A stretch of DNA of 64,000 nucleotides from Empedobacter falsenii (GTDB lineage: Bacteria > Bacteroidota > Bacteroidia > Flavobacteriales > Weeksellaceae). Below the pieces are notes generated by a model. That model was not told the DNA's origin, did no database searches, and saw only the letters and a list, made by a program, of their open reading frames with translations. A program made the translations under genes and the position numbers. The stretch is from assembly GCF_013488205.1 (NCBI RefSeq), contig NZ_CP040908.1, positions 775,501-839,500 on the forward strand. The letters run 5' to 3'. Shown here in pieces: positions 39,584 through 48,534 of the stretch; the stretch's first letter is position 1; each line of letters starts with the position of its first letter.

Positions 39584-39895
39584 TTATTCTTGAATTGTTC
39601 TACGTTTTATTTCCAAATCAACCAAGAAATGATCGACATCGTCATCTGTTGATAGATTTCCAACCACGTAAACACCTTTGTCTCCGTTTTGATTATTAAT
39701 TATACCATAAACCGAAGACTCATCATCAGGATCAGACATTCCTTCGTAACGATAAATGCATACGATATCAAAGATTTCAGGAGCTTGTTTTAATTGATCT
39801 TTTTCGATATTATAGTCAATAGTAAAACCATTTTCTTTTAGTTCGTCTAAAGCTTCGTTCGTTGTTTTGTAGCGGTATTGGATTTTTTCTTTCAT
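39584..39895 (-). CDS. small conserved protein, second PRPP-synthetase-labelled paralogue
   Basis: 103-aa paralogue of 29331-29651: KTTNEALDELKENGFTIDYN, IFDIVCIYRYEGMSDPDDESS, VYGI, GVYVVGNLS. The shared segment YRYEG.S.P.DESSVYGI is nearly identical. Function unknown (see the other copy). Alone, convergent with actF, sharing its terminator region. Confidence 0.82.
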   Translation of the reverse strand: MKEKIQYRYKTTNEALDELKENGFTIDYNIEKDQLKQAPEIFDIVCIYRYEGMSDPDDESSVYGIINNQNGDKGVYVVGNLSTDDDVDHFLVDLEIKRRTIQE

Positions 39896-40019
39896 AATTT
39901 TAATAGTTTAATTATTGATTCTCAAATACTATTCCAATCAGTATATTCATTAAAATATTGTAAAGTCTTTTTTGGTAAGGTTATTGTCTTATCTCAAAAT
40001 GAATATAATGAATATGATT

Positions 40020-40325
40020 ATGAAACTAACAGTATTAAAAAAAATCAACTTGATTGCCGTTTTTGCTTTCGCTGCTTTATTTTTGGTATCGTGTGATGGT
40101 TCTACAACTATATATGGGTTAGAGCATCAGCATAAACACAAAAAGAAGTATAAGAAATATCCGAAATACGAAGTGAGATATGACGACCATCGTAGCTTAC
40201 CACCAGGTCAACACAAAAAAGTACATGGTGATAAATCTGCAAAACGATATGCACCAGGTCAACAAAAGAAAAATAATGGAAATTATTATAAAAAGAAAGG
40301 ACATCATAAACATTATGATGACTAA
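40020..40325 (+). CDS. small His/Lys-rich lipoprotein
   Basis: 101-aa lipoprotein (AALFLVSC signal) from ATG 40020; earlier in-frame starts would precede the signal peptide. The mature part is very basic and His-rich (HQHKHKKKYKKYPKY) with two copies of a PPGQHKK / APGQQKK motif separated by KSAK. I recall such proteins being labelled quinol oxidase subunit 4 in flavobacterial annotation, without support I know of. Possible metal or envelope polymer binding; unknown. Confidence 0.78.
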   Translation: MKLTVLKKINLIAVFAFAALFLVSCDGSTTIYGLEHQHKHKKKYKKYPKYEVRYDDHRSLPPGQHKKVHGDKSAKRYAPGQQKKNNGNYYKKKGHHKHYDD

Positions 40326-40330
40326 AATAA

Positions 40331-40359
40331 AAAAGGATTGAACATTGTTCAATCCTTTT
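40331..40359. terminator. bidirectional terminator
   Basis: Perfect 13-bp stem AAAAGGATTGAAC / GTTCAATCCTTTT with 3-nt loop between the convergent lipoprotein and RlpA genes. Confidence 0.9.
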
Positions 40360-40382
40360 CTTTTTAATATCTAAAAATTGTT

Positions 40383-40874
40383 TTACTCTACAACTTCCAT
40401 TTCTACGTTCAATGTTCCCGCATTAGTAGAACCTATAGAAGTAAACGCTGCTTTACTCAAATCCAATAAACGAGATTTTGTATGCGGTCCTCTATCGTTT
40501 ATTTTTACAACAACAGATTTTCCGTTAGTTGTATTGGTTACTTTGACTTTTGTACCGAATGGTAAAGTTTTGTGTGCTGCAGTTAAATTGTTTTTGTTAT
40601 ATAACTCGCCACTAGAAGTTTTTTTACCGTGAAATTTATCAGCATACCAGGATACAATTCCACTTACTTTTTTTCCAGCTTTTTCAACAATTTCCGAAAT
40701 CGCAGTATTATCTGTTTTATTAAAATCTGAAAATTTATTGATTAAATTAAGTTTCAAATTTTTAGTTATAGCAACTGGTAACGGATTTTCTATTGAAAAG
40801 TTTGATTTTCCTTTAGCTTGAGCCATTGGGATAATCATCAGCATTACTAATAATGTTAAAATATTCTTTGTCAT
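40383..40874 (-). CDS. RlpA-like double-psi beta-barrel protein (septal ring lytic transglycosylase family)
   Basis: 163-aa secreted protein: signal peptide (LLVMLMIIPMAQA), 55-residue linker, then the RlpA double-psi barrel: GIVSWYADKFHGKKTSSGE, AAHKTLPFGTKVKVTN, VVVKINDRGPHTKSRLLDLSKAAF. The Asp of INDRGP is the catalytic residue in active family members. No SPOR domain follows. It acts on peptidoglycan in the periplasm, possibly on denuded strands at division. Confidence 0.9.
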   Translation of the reverse strand: MTKNILTLLVMLMIIPMAQAKGKSNFSIENPLPVAITKNLKLNLINKFSDFNKTDNTAISEIVEKAGKKVSGIVSWYADKFHGKKTSSGELYNKNNLTAAHKTLPFGTKVKVTNTTNGKSVVVKINDRGPHTKSRLLDLSKAAFTSIGSTNAGTLNVEMEVVE

Positions 40875-41121
40875 TCTTTAGTTCTTTCTGAATCTTTATC
40901 TAAAATAAGCATAATAGATTTTGTTTGTACATGCATAGTTTTTTCTAATGTTTTTTAGAAAAGAAAAGATACCTAAATGTCTATGTTTAGTAGCTTTAGA
41001 AAGAATTGTTAACTATAAGTTAAAAATATAGTTACTTATTAAAATTTTTAAGAATTATTTACAATTATTACGTAAACATTTATTAATCAATATATTAATC
41101 TTTTAACAAGTAAATGTTAAA

Positions 41122-43068
41122 TTAAATGACGCGATTAAGATGTTGATTTAAGATATTTTTTAATCCAGTAAAATGCATAATTTGTTGAAGAATTTGACTT
41201 GTTTCTTCGATTGATAATTCAGGATTTTTTGTTTGATGCATCAATTCTTTAATCACATTATCTATGTAAATAATTTTGAAGCGAAGTAAAACATCAAATA
41301 AATCTTTGTGCACAAATTCTTCTTTTTTCTTAATGTTGATGCCTTGCTTTACTGTCCAGTTTTCGCTTAAACTATGTTTTTCTAACATCATTTCCGAAGC
41401 AAGCTGTACAATTTCTGGATTGGTTAATCGAGAAAAATAAGTTCCTGTTCGCAATTCATCATTTCCCAAACCAACTTTCACTTCTTCTAAAATAGATTGA
41501 TAAAGTGGATTACTCAAACTTAACTCGTTTTCATCAAATTGAGAAATGATTTCTTGGTTAACTGTTGTTTTGTATAGCTCGTTGTTCTCGTTCTTCAAAT
41601 CAACTTCTAAATCACCAAATTGCATAATCAACTTAATGATTTCATTTTCTACAGTTTGCTGAACATTGATGACTTCTTTTGTAGACGGAAAAACCGAAAT
41701 AGCAGGTTTTTTAGTTCGCGCATTATCGGTAATATGAGAAGACGAAGAAGTCGATTTATCGCCAGAATTTTGCAATTGAGCCAATTCTTTGAACAAAACT
41801 TCTTCTCGAATTTCCATTATTTTAGAAGTTTCTGCAATGTAAACTTCTTGCTTGATAATATTCGGAATAAGCGAAATTGATTTTACAATTTCTCTAATTA
41901 ATTCAGCTTTTTTGATTGGATCATTCTTCGCATCTTCCAACAAAACATTTGCTTTGAAACGAATAAAATCAGATGCGTTTTCTTTTATATACGCTTCGAT
42001 TTCAGTTGTCGAATGTTTTTTCGCAAACGAATCTGGATCTTCGCCTTCTGGTAACAAAAGAATTTTGACATTCATTTCTTGTTCCAAAATCATATCAATT
42101 CCACGGAAAGACGCTTTGATACCAGCATTATCACCATCGTACATCACAATGATATTCTCTGTCAAACGTTTTATCAAACGAATTTGTTCATTTGTAAGTG
42201 CTGTTCCAGAACTCGCTACTACATTTTGAATTCCGGCTTGATGCAAAGACAAAACATCTGTATAACCTTCGACCAAGAAACATTGATCAGCTTTTGTAAT
42301 GTGTTGTTTCGCCTGAAATAATCCGTAAAGCGTTTTACTTTTATGGTAAATTTTATTTTCGGGAGAGTTTAAATATTTTGCTGCTTTGGCATCATTTCGC
42401 AAAATTCGTCCACCAAAACCCAACGTACGTCCCGAAAAACTATAAATAGGAAACATTACACGCTCGCGAAACTTGTCATATTTCTTATTATCTTCTTTGA
42501 AAGTTGCTAAACCAGCTTCTTCAATCAATTCTTTAGAATAACCATTTTTTAAGGCATATTCAGCAAAAGCATCCCATTGTTTTGGCGAATAACCAAGTTC
42601 AAATTTATCGATGGTTTCTTTGGTAAAGCCACGTTCGCGGAAATAACTTAATCCAATCAAATTCCCTTCTTCCGAATTATGCAATTGATTAGTGAAGAAT
42701 TTCTTCGCAAAATCAGTCAAGATATATAAACTTTCGCGATCTTTTTCCTCTTGTTGTTGCTCAAAAGTGTAATCACCATCTTCTTCAATCTCGATGTTAT
42801 AACGTTTTGCCAACCATCGCAAGGCTTCTGGATAAGTAAATTGTTCAACTTCCATCAAAAAAGTCACAACATTTCCACCTCTTCCAGAAGAAAAATCTTT
42901 CCAGATTTGTTTGGCAGGTGAAACAACAAAAGAAGGCGTTTTTTCGTTCCCAAAAGGCGAGAGTCCTTTTAAGCTAGAACCTGCACGTTTTAAGGTTACA
43001 AAATCACCAACAACTTCTTCTACACGAGCTGTTTCGAAAATTATATCTATCGTTCTTTGAGAAATCAA
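41122..43068 (-). CDS. dnaG: DNA primase DnaG
   Basis: 648-aa primase that makes RNA primers at the replication fork. N-terminal part MISQRTIDIIFETARVEEVV, then the region normally forming the CHC2 zinc finger, which here reads GLSPFGNEKTPSF and WKDFSSGRGG: all zinc-binding Cys/His are replaced. The catalytic core follows with Toprim motifs FLVEGYTDVLSLH and MYDGDNAG, then a helicase-binding-like C-terminus. Ligand loss in the finger is, as I recall, usual in Flavobacteriia rather than damage. Alone on the minus strand. Confidence 0.95.
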   Translation of the reverse strand: MISQRTIDIIFETARVEEVVGDFVTLKRAGSSLKGLSPFGNEKTPSFVVSPAKQIWKDFSSGRGGNVVTFLMEVEQFTYPEALRWLAKRYNIEIEEDGDYTFEQQQEEKDRESLYILTDFAKKFFTNQLHNSEEGNLIGLSYFRERGFTKETIDKFELGYSPKQWDAFAEYALKNGYSKELIEEAGLATFKEDNKKYDKFRERVMFPIYSFSGRTLGFGGRILRNDAKAAKYLNSPENKIYHKSKTLYGLFQAKQHITKADQCFLVEGYTDVLSLHQAGIQNVVASSGTALTNEQIRLIKRLTENIIVMYDGDNAGIKASFRGIDMILEQEMNVKILLLPEGEDPDSFAKKHSTTEIEAYIKENASDFIRFKANVLLEDAKNDPIKKAELIREIVKSISLIPNIIKQEVYIAETSKIMEIREEVLFKELAQLQNSGDKSTSSSSHITDNARTKKPAISVFPSTKEVINVQQTVENEIIKLIMQFGDLEVDLKNENNELYKTTVNQEIISQFDENELSLSNPLYQSILEEVKVGLGNDELRTGTYFSRLTNPEIVQLASEMMLEKHSLSENWTVKQGINIKKKEEFVHKDLFDVLLRFKIIYIDNVIKELMHQTKNPELSIEETSQILQQIMHFTGLKNILNQHLNRVI

Positions 43069-43233
43069 ATTGAATTATTTTTTGAGAATTGTGTAAACAA
43101 ATTATTTCTCAAAATTAAAACAAATTCTTTACTTGGCTTCATCTTTTCAAAACCTTTGTAGAAACGAATTTTAACATTTTTGAGATTTTGGTATGATATT
43201 CGTATATTAGACTGAAACTTGAAATTAAATTTT

Positions 43234-44016
43234 ATGAAATCAACAATTTTAAAAATATCTTTTGCAGCAATTTTAGCAACAGGATTTTTAACATCTTGTT
43301 CTACTGTTAATAACGTGATAGGTAATACTGAAAACACAAATAACAACTCTATTTTAGGAAAATGGGAGTTGAGCCAAATCAATTTTATGAAGGCAGGTTC
43401 TATTGCAGAAGCTTATCCAATGGGAACTCCTTACCTTAATTTTATTTCGAATAGTATGTTAAATGCTTCGGATGGTTGTAACACTTTGAATGGAGGAGTT
43501 ACAATTTCTGGAAATGAAATTACATTTGGTAATATGATGTCTACGATGAAAGCTTGTCAAAATGTAGAAGATTCTAATTTCAGTTCAAAATTAAACGGAA
43601 AATTAAAATACTCTATTTCAGATAATAAATTATTATTAATTCAAGGAGATATTGTCATCATGACTTTTGTTCGTCCTGGTACTTTAGCAGGTTCTTGGGA
43701 ATTAGAAGAATTTATTGGTAAAGATAGAAGTGCAAAATCAGTAGACGATCGTTTCCCAAATCAAAAACCTACATTAACATTCCAAAATAACAAGGTTTCT
43801 GGTAATGATGGATGTAATAATTTGACAGGAGCTTATGTAGCAGTAGGCAATTCATTGACAGTAAAAAACATCGCAACAACGCGTATGGCTTGTCAAGGTG
43901 TAGATTCTGATGCTTTTGGAGAGCGTTTTAATAATGTAAATAAATACGAAATTGTAGACGGAAAATTAGTTTTGTTTGCAAATGATGTTAAAACAATGGT
44001 TTTCAAGAAAAAATAA
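43234..44016 (+). CDS. META-domain lipoprotein (two META domains)
   Basis: 260-aa lipoprotein (ATGFLTSC signal) starting at ATG 43234. It holds two META/HslJ-like domains: ILGKWELSQI...DGCNTLNGGVTI...MKACQN and AGSWELEEFIG...NDGCNNLTGAYV...TTRMACQG. The repeated GCN.L.G and MACQ motifs mark the family. Likely in the outer membrane or periplasm; function in stress resistance (HslJ) is known only for relatives. Divergent from dnaG; own terminator at 44041-44069. Confidence 0.9.
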   Translation: MKSTILKISFAAILATGFLTSCSTVNNVIGNTENTNNNSILGKWELSQINFMKAGSIAEAYPMGTPYLNFISNSMLNASDGCNTLNGGVTISGNEITFGNMMSTMKACQNVEDSNFSSKLNGKLKYSISDNKLLLIQGDIVIMTFVRPGTLAGSWELEEFIGKDRSAKSVDDRFPNQKPTLTFQNNKVSGNDGCNNLTGAYVAVGNSLTVKNIATTRMACQGVDSDAFGERFNNVNKYEIVDGKLVLFANDVKTMVFKKK

Positions 44017-44040
44017 TGAAATTCAATTCATAAATCATTA

Positions 44041-44069
44041 AAGCTGTCATTTTTTGACAGCTTTTTTAT
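44041..44069 (+). terminator. terminator after the META lipoprotein
   Basis: AAGCTGTCA / TGACAGCTT stem (44041-44049 and 44055-44063) followed by T6. Confidence 0.88.
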
Positions 44070-44072
44070 TTT

Positions 44073-44080
44073 TATATTTG
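44073..44080 (+). promoter_or_regulatory. TAnnTTTG -7 box for lpxD
   Basis: TATATTTG, 25 nt before the lpxD ATG; a TTG at 44054-44056 lies 16 bp upstream, slightly short for the -33 element, and falls inside the preceding terminator. Confidence 0.5.
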
Positions 44081-44104
44081 TATACTTTTTAAAAGGAGAG
44101 AAAG

Positions 44105-45031
44105 ATGAAATTTCCACAAACACATCAATTAAAAGATATAGCATCAATTATCGATGCGAAATTTATTGGAGACGAAAATTTTCCAGTCGAAGGAATCAAT
44201 GAAATTCACCGTGTAGAAGCGGGAGATATTGTTTTTGTTGATCATCCAAAATATTATGATAAAGCGCTACAATCGAATGCAACAATTGTTTTGATTAACA
44301 AAGAAGTTGATTGTCCAGAAGGAAAAGCTTTGTTGATTTCTGATGATCCTTTTCGTGATTTTGTAAAAATTGGACAACATTTTATGGCGTTTGAAGCTGC
44401 TACAAAACAAATTTCTGATTCTGCAGAAATAGGTGAAGGAACAATTATTCAGCCAGGGGCATTTATTGGAAATCATGTTAAAATTGGAAAAAATTGTGTG
44501 ATTCATTCTAATGTATCAATCAATGATTATGCAATTATCGGAGATAATGTAATTATTCGTTCAGGAACAGTTTTAGGAGCTGATGCATTTTACTACAAAA
44601 ACCGCGAAACAGGTTTTGATCGTTTAAAATCTGTCGGAAATGTTATCATCGAAAATAATGTAGAAATTGGTGCGAATTGTACGATAGATAGAGGAGTTTC
44701 TGCGTCTACAATTATTGGAGAAGGAACAATTATGGATAACTTAATTCAGATTGGTCATGATACAATTATTGGTAAAAAATGTTTGATTGCTTCGCAAGTC
44801 GGAATTGCTGGTTGTGTAAATGTAGAAGACGAAGTTTCTATTTGGGGACAAGTTGGGATTACAAGTGGTGTAACAATCGGTACAAAAGCGGTGTTATTAG
44901 CACAAGCAGGGGTTAGTAAATCTTTGGAAGGAGGAAAAACATATTTTGGTTATCCGGCAGAAGAGGCTCGTGGCTTGTATAAAAAAATGGCTGTCACAGA
45001 GATAATGGTTCGCGATTACAAGAGAAAATAA
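44105..45031 (+). CDS. lpxD: LpxD-type UDP-3-O-acylglucosamine N-acyltransferase
   Basis: 308-aa left-handed beta-helix acyltransferase of lipid A synthesis. An N-terminal uridine-binding domain (IASIIDAKFIGDENFPVEGI) is followed by hexapeptide repeats (IGEGTIIQPGAFIGNHVKIG onward) and the catalytic His in NLIQIGHDTIIG. It adds the second 3-hydroxyacyl chain to UDP-acyl-glucosamine. Flavobacteria often carry two LpxD-like genes, one beside sucD as here; this may be the second paralogue with a different acyl specificity (inference). Confidence 0.85.
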   Translation: MKFPQTHQLKDIASIIDAKFIGDENFPVEGINEIHRVEAGDIVFVDHPKYYDKALQSNATIVLINKEVDCPEGKALLISDDPFRDFVKIGQHFMAFEAATKQISDSAEIGEGTIIQPGAFIGNHVKIGKNCVIHSNVSINDYAIIGDNVIIRSGTVLGADAFYYKNRETGFDRLKSVGNVIIENNVEIGANCTIDRGVSASTIIGEGTIMDNLIQIGHDTIIGKKCLIASQVGIAGCVNVEDEVSIWGQVGITSGVTIGTKAVLLAQAGVSKSLEGGKTYFGYPAEEARGLYKKMAVTEIMVRDYKRK

Positions 45032-45054
45032 AATTATTTATAGAATATATTTGC

Positions 45055-45080
45055 AGCCGACCGTTTGGTCGGCTTTTTTT
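45055..45080 (+). terminator. terminator after lpxD
   Basis: AGCCGACC / GGTCGGCT stem with GTTT loop followed by T7. Confidence 0.9.
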
Positions 45081-45171
45081 ATGATAAATATCTTATACTT
45101 TTTTGTCCTGTTCCAATAAAGACTTAGTGTATTTTTTACATTGAATATTTTTTAAAATGCAAAACTCCTTT

Positions 45172-45179
45172 TATATTTG
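45172..45179 (+). promoter_or_regulatory. TAnnTTTG -7 box for sucD
   Basis: TATATTTG 18 nt upstream of the sucD ATG at 45198, which gives a leader of roughly 10 nt. No well-spaced -33 TTG seen. Confidence 0.5.
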
Positions 45180-45197
45180 TGTAAATTAAAAATCACA

Positions 45198-46067
45198 ATG
45201 TCTGTATTAGTAAACAAAGATTCAAAAATAATCGTTCAAGGTTTCACAGGGAAAGAAGGAACTTTTCATGCTGAGCAAATGATTGAATATGGAACACAAG
45301 TAGTAGGTGGTGTAACTCCAGGAAAAGGAGGACAAACTCACTTAGGGTTACCAATTTTTAACACAGTAAAAGATGCTGTTGATCAAGCAGGAGCAGACGT
45401 TTCTATTATTTTCGTTCCACCAGCATTCGCTGCTGACGCTGTAATGGAAGCTGCAGAAGCAGGTATCAAAGTAATTATCTGTATTACAGAAGGTATTCCA
45501 GTAGAAGATATGGTAAAAGTACAAGCTTATGTTGACCAAAGAGATGTAACATTAATCGGACCTAACTGTCCTGGTGTTATTACTTCTGAGGAAGCTAAAG
45601 TAGGTATTATGCCAGGTTTCATTTTCAAAAAAGGTAAAGTTGGTATCGTTTCTAAATCAGGAACTTTAACTTACGAAGCTGCTGATCAAGTTGTAAAAGC
45701 TGGTTACGGAATTTCTACAGCAATCGGAATTGGTGGAGATCCAATTATTGGTACTACAACAAAAGAAGCTGTTGAATTATTTATGAATGACCCAGAAACT
45801 GAGTGTATCGTAATGATTGGTGAAATCGGTGGACAATTAGAAGCTGAGGCTGCTCGTTGGATTAAAGCAAATGGAACTAAACCAGTTGTAGGATTTATCG
45901 CAGGACAAACTGCACCAAAAGGTCGTACAATGGGACACGCTGGAGCTATCGTAGGTGGAGCTGATGATACAGCACAAGCTAAAATGGCAATTATGGAAGA
46001 ATGTGGAATCCACGTTGTTGCATCTCCTGCTGATATCGGAGCTACAGTTGCAAAAGTTTTAGGATAA
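45198..46067 (+). CDS. sucD: succinyl-CoA synthetase alpha subunit SucD
   Basis: 289-aa alpha subunit of succinate-CoA ligase (TCA cycle). Start at ATG 45198 ([18 protein letters not shown]), as in the family. CoA-binding Rossmann fold at the N-terminus ([11 protein letters not shown]), GPNCPGVI, and the phospho-histidine in [13 protein letters not shown]. The beta subunit gene sucC is not in the window, as is common in flavobacteria where the two are apart. Confidence 0.97.
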   Translation: MSVLVNKDSKIIVQGFTGKEGTFHAEQMIEYGTQVVGGVTPGKGGQTHLGLPIFNTVKDAVDQAGADVSIIFVPPAFAADAVMEAAEAGIKVIICITEGIPVEDMVKVQAYVDQRDVTLIGPNCPGVITSEEAKVGIMPGFIFKKGKVGIVSKSGTLTYEAADQVVKAGYGISTAIGIGGDPIIGTTTKEAVELFMNDPETECIVMIGEIGGQLEAEAARWIKANGTKPVVGFIAGQTAPKGRTMGHAGAIVGGADDTAQAKMAIMEECGIHVVASPADIGATVAKVLG

Positions 46068-46090
46068 GAAATATTCTTAATCAAAATAGT

Positions 46091-46120
46091 AAAGGAACTC
46101 AAATTTGAGTTCCTTTTTTT
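46091..46120 (+). terminator. terminator after sucD
   Basis: Self-complementary stem AAAGGAACTCAA / TTGAGTTCCTTT followed by T7. Confidence 0.88.
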
Positions 46121-46302
46121 ATTTCATAGTATCTTTTTAAGATGAGATTTCTGTCACTCATTAATTTTTTTACGTTTAAATGACAATTAAAAATCCCACG
46201 ATTTAGAATGAATACATAATTAAAATATAAGTTGTTTTAATAAAGTAAATTGACGTGTTTAAAAAAAGTGATTCATCATTTTATTAAAATAATTTATTAT
46301 AC

Positions 46303-47202
46303 TTAATTAACTTTTTTCTTCTCATAACTCAATAAAAAAATTGTCGAAACAATCAATAAACTGCCAATCCAATCAAGGATACCAAAAGAAACATTAAGCC
46401 AAAGTATTGCAATAATTGTTGCAGAAAGAGGTTCAGCAGAAGCAAGTAAACTACTTTTTTGACCACCAATAATTTGTACTGCGGTTAGGTATAAATAGAA
46501 GGGAATTAATGTTCCAAAAAGAATGATGAATAAAGTATATAAATATGTTTTCTGATCCCAAATACCATCTATTGACCAAGGAGCTTTAACAAACGAAAAG
46601 GCTAATCCACCGATTAACATTCCCCAACCGATAATTGTTGCCGAATTGTATTTTTGCAATAATGGAATAGGTTGTAACGTATAAATTGCTAAAGCTACAG
46701 CAGATCCTAAACCAAAAAATAATGCGGTTGTAGAGATATTTAAGCTATCCAATTTACCATGAGTAACCAACAAGAAAGTACCAATAATAGCAAAAGAAAT
46801 GGCAATACAATCAATAAAACGAGGAGTTTTTTTATTTTTAAATGCTAAATAAATAGCGATAAGAACTGGACCTGCATATTGTAATACTGTTGCTGTAGCG
46901 GCATTAGAGTGTTTGATGGCTGCAAAGTAGGTGTATTGCACCATAAGCATCCCTGTTATCGAGAAAAGTATCAATCGAAAAGCATCCTTTTTATTATGCC
47001 AAACATCAACGATTTTAGCTTCTTTCTGGCTTGCAGCATATAACAACAAAATGAAACCCGAAACAAGCATTCTTACTGTAATCATCCATTCTACATTGAT
47101 GCCACGTTGTTGAAACAAAAATTGCCCAAATGTTCCTGAAATTCCCCATAATGAAGCTGCAATAATTGCAAATAAAAATCCTTTTAACGTCGCATTTTTC
47201 AT
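46303..47202 (-). CDS. EamA/DMT-superfamily transporter
   Basis: 299-aa membrane protein with ten predicted helices in two EamA repeats; the first starts ATLKGFLFAIIAASLWGISG and the second near residue 150. Start at ATG 47202, since the upstream in-frame extension is hydrophilic and unlike the family. Likely exporter of amino acids or metabolites. Divergent from an Lrp/AsnC gene with about 110 bp between them, which suggests that the regulator controls it. Confidence 0.9.
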   Translation of the reverse strand: MKNATLKGFLFAIIAASLWGISGTFGQFLFQQRGINVEWMITVRMLVSGFILLLYAASQKEAKIVDVWHNKKDAFRLILFSITGMLMVQYTYFAAIKHSNAATATVLQYAGPVLIAIYLAFKNKKTPRFIDCIAISFAIIGTFLLVTHGKLDSLNISTTALFFGLGSAVALAIYTLQPIPLLQKYNSATIIGWGMLIGGLAFSFVKAPWSIDGIWDQKTYLYTLFIILFGTLIPFYLYLTAVQIIGGQKSSLLASAEPLSATIIAILWLNVSFGILDWIGSLLIVSTIFLLSYEKKKVN

Positions 47203-47314
47203 GAATAGAATGTTTGATATATTATTTTGTTTTGCAAAAATAATTGAAATACTATGGTGAAAATCTTTAATTTTATAATGTATTTTGCAACTTTGTTTCA
47301 TTTAAGCTTTGTTT

Positions 47315-47794
47315 ATGATGGATTTAGACCGATTTGATATAGAAATTCTTGATATTTTACAAAAAGATAACATGACTTCGCAACGTGATATTGGTGATAA
47401 AATTGGATTATCTGCAGCGGCAGTTCAACGCCGAATCAAAAAAATGCGTGAGGAAAAAGTAATTCGTGCAGATATTTCTGTCATTAACCCTGAAGAAGTT
47501 GCTTCTCAAATTTTATTATTTGTAGAAGTGGATTTGGATACAGATAAAATTGAATTTATTGATGAAATAAAAAACACTTTTAGTCAGGTTCCACAAGTAC
47601 AACAGTGTTACTATGTGACAGGAGAAGTAGACTTTATACTAATTATGGTTGTTAAGAGCATGCAAGAGTATGAATCATTAATAAGAAAATTGTTTTTAAG
47701 TAATTCTAATATTCGACGTTTTAAGACATTTGTCAACATGCATACGGTGAAAGCGGGACTTCAAATTCCATTACCCAAAAAGGATTTTAAATAA
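47315..47794 (+). CDS. Lrp/AsnC-family transcriptional regulator
   Basis: 159-aa regulator: N-terminal helix-turn-helix (FDIEILDILQKDNMTSQRDI then GLSAAAVQRRIKKMREEKVI) and C-terminal RAM/AsnC effector domain (QVPQVQQCYYVTGEVDFILI). Start at ATG 47315 (or 47318); the preceding TTG is unlikely. Senses amino acids or similar; likely acts on the divergent EamA transporter gene. Confidence 0.93.
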   Translation: MMDLDRFDIEILDILQKDNMTSQRDIGDKIGLSAAAVQRRIKKMREEKVIRADISVINPEEVASQILLFVEVDLDTDKIEFIDEIKNTFSQVPQVQQCYYVTGEVDFILIMVVKSMQEYESLIRKLFLSNSNIRRFKTFVNMHTVKAGLQIPLPKKDFK

Positions 47795-47822
47795 AAACAT
47801 AGTTTACTATTCAGCTTTCACC

Positions 47823-48377
47823 TTACTTCTTATTATAAAAATCAATTTGTCGTTGAATTGTTTTTTCGGTTTGAATAATGTCTAATATTAGAATTTTGAT
47901 GGTTTCTTTTTTGTTCTTTTCGGTTTCATAAAAGTTGGAGTATAAGAAATTCATGAAAAATTCTGTTTTGTTCTTCAATATATCTTTTTGTTCTTCAATA
48001 TTAGATAAAGAAGTGATTTTATCATAATTTATCAAGTCAATTTTGGAAGTTGAAACTGATTTCCAAGCGCTTGTTTTAATTTGAGGAATAAACACGCCTT
48101 TACATTTCATTGTGATATCCAAAATGTTAACACTTTTGTTATCAGCATAGTATTCGAGCGAATCGACATAAGAATTTTGCAAAGGAATATTGTATTTTAT
48201 TTCTTCCGTTGTTTCATTCAATTCACTTTTTATCGTTGAAAATACTTGATTAATATACACTTGGTCTTTTCTATTCGTGTTCCAATTGTCAATAAACAGT
48301 GCAATCAAAATACCTACGGTTACAGGAATAATTTCTTTGATAAATTGAATTGAATAATTTTCTAATGCTTTCTTCAT
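47823..48377 (-). CDS. membrane-anchored protein of DUF6090-like type
   Basis: 184-aa protein with one N-terminal transmembrane segment followed by a fixed motif (FIKEIIPVTVGILIALFIDNW), then NRK and a charged, helix-rich domain. The IIPVTVGILIALFIDNWN segment is the family hallmark in Bacteroidota (DUF6090-like, from memory). Function unknown. Single gene. Confidence 0.72.
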   Translation of the reverse strand: MKKALENYSIQFIKEIIPVTVGILIALFIDNWNTNRKDQVYINQVFSTIKSELNETTEEIKYNIPLQNSYVDSLEYYADNKSVNILDITMKCKGVFIPQIKTSAWKSVSTSKIDLINYDKITSLSNIEEQKDILKNKTEFFMNFLYSNFYETEKNKKETIKILILDIIQTEKTIQRQIDFYNKK

Positions 48378-48534
48378 TAAATTTAGTTCTCGTTAATTTA
48401 TATTGATGTGTTAAATCAAACAAATATCTCATATTCATCGGAATGCACCATAACTATTTTTATATTTTTTGAAAAATAGTATCGAAATTTAAACCTTAAC
48501 AATTAAGTTGATGTTTTTGAGAGTTGAATTAAGT

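Noticed and set aside
43065-43382. 105-aa minus-strand ORF between dnaG and the META gene
   Set aside because: Overlaps the META lipoprotein antisense and has no recognisable features; the META signal peptide and two domains are convincing.
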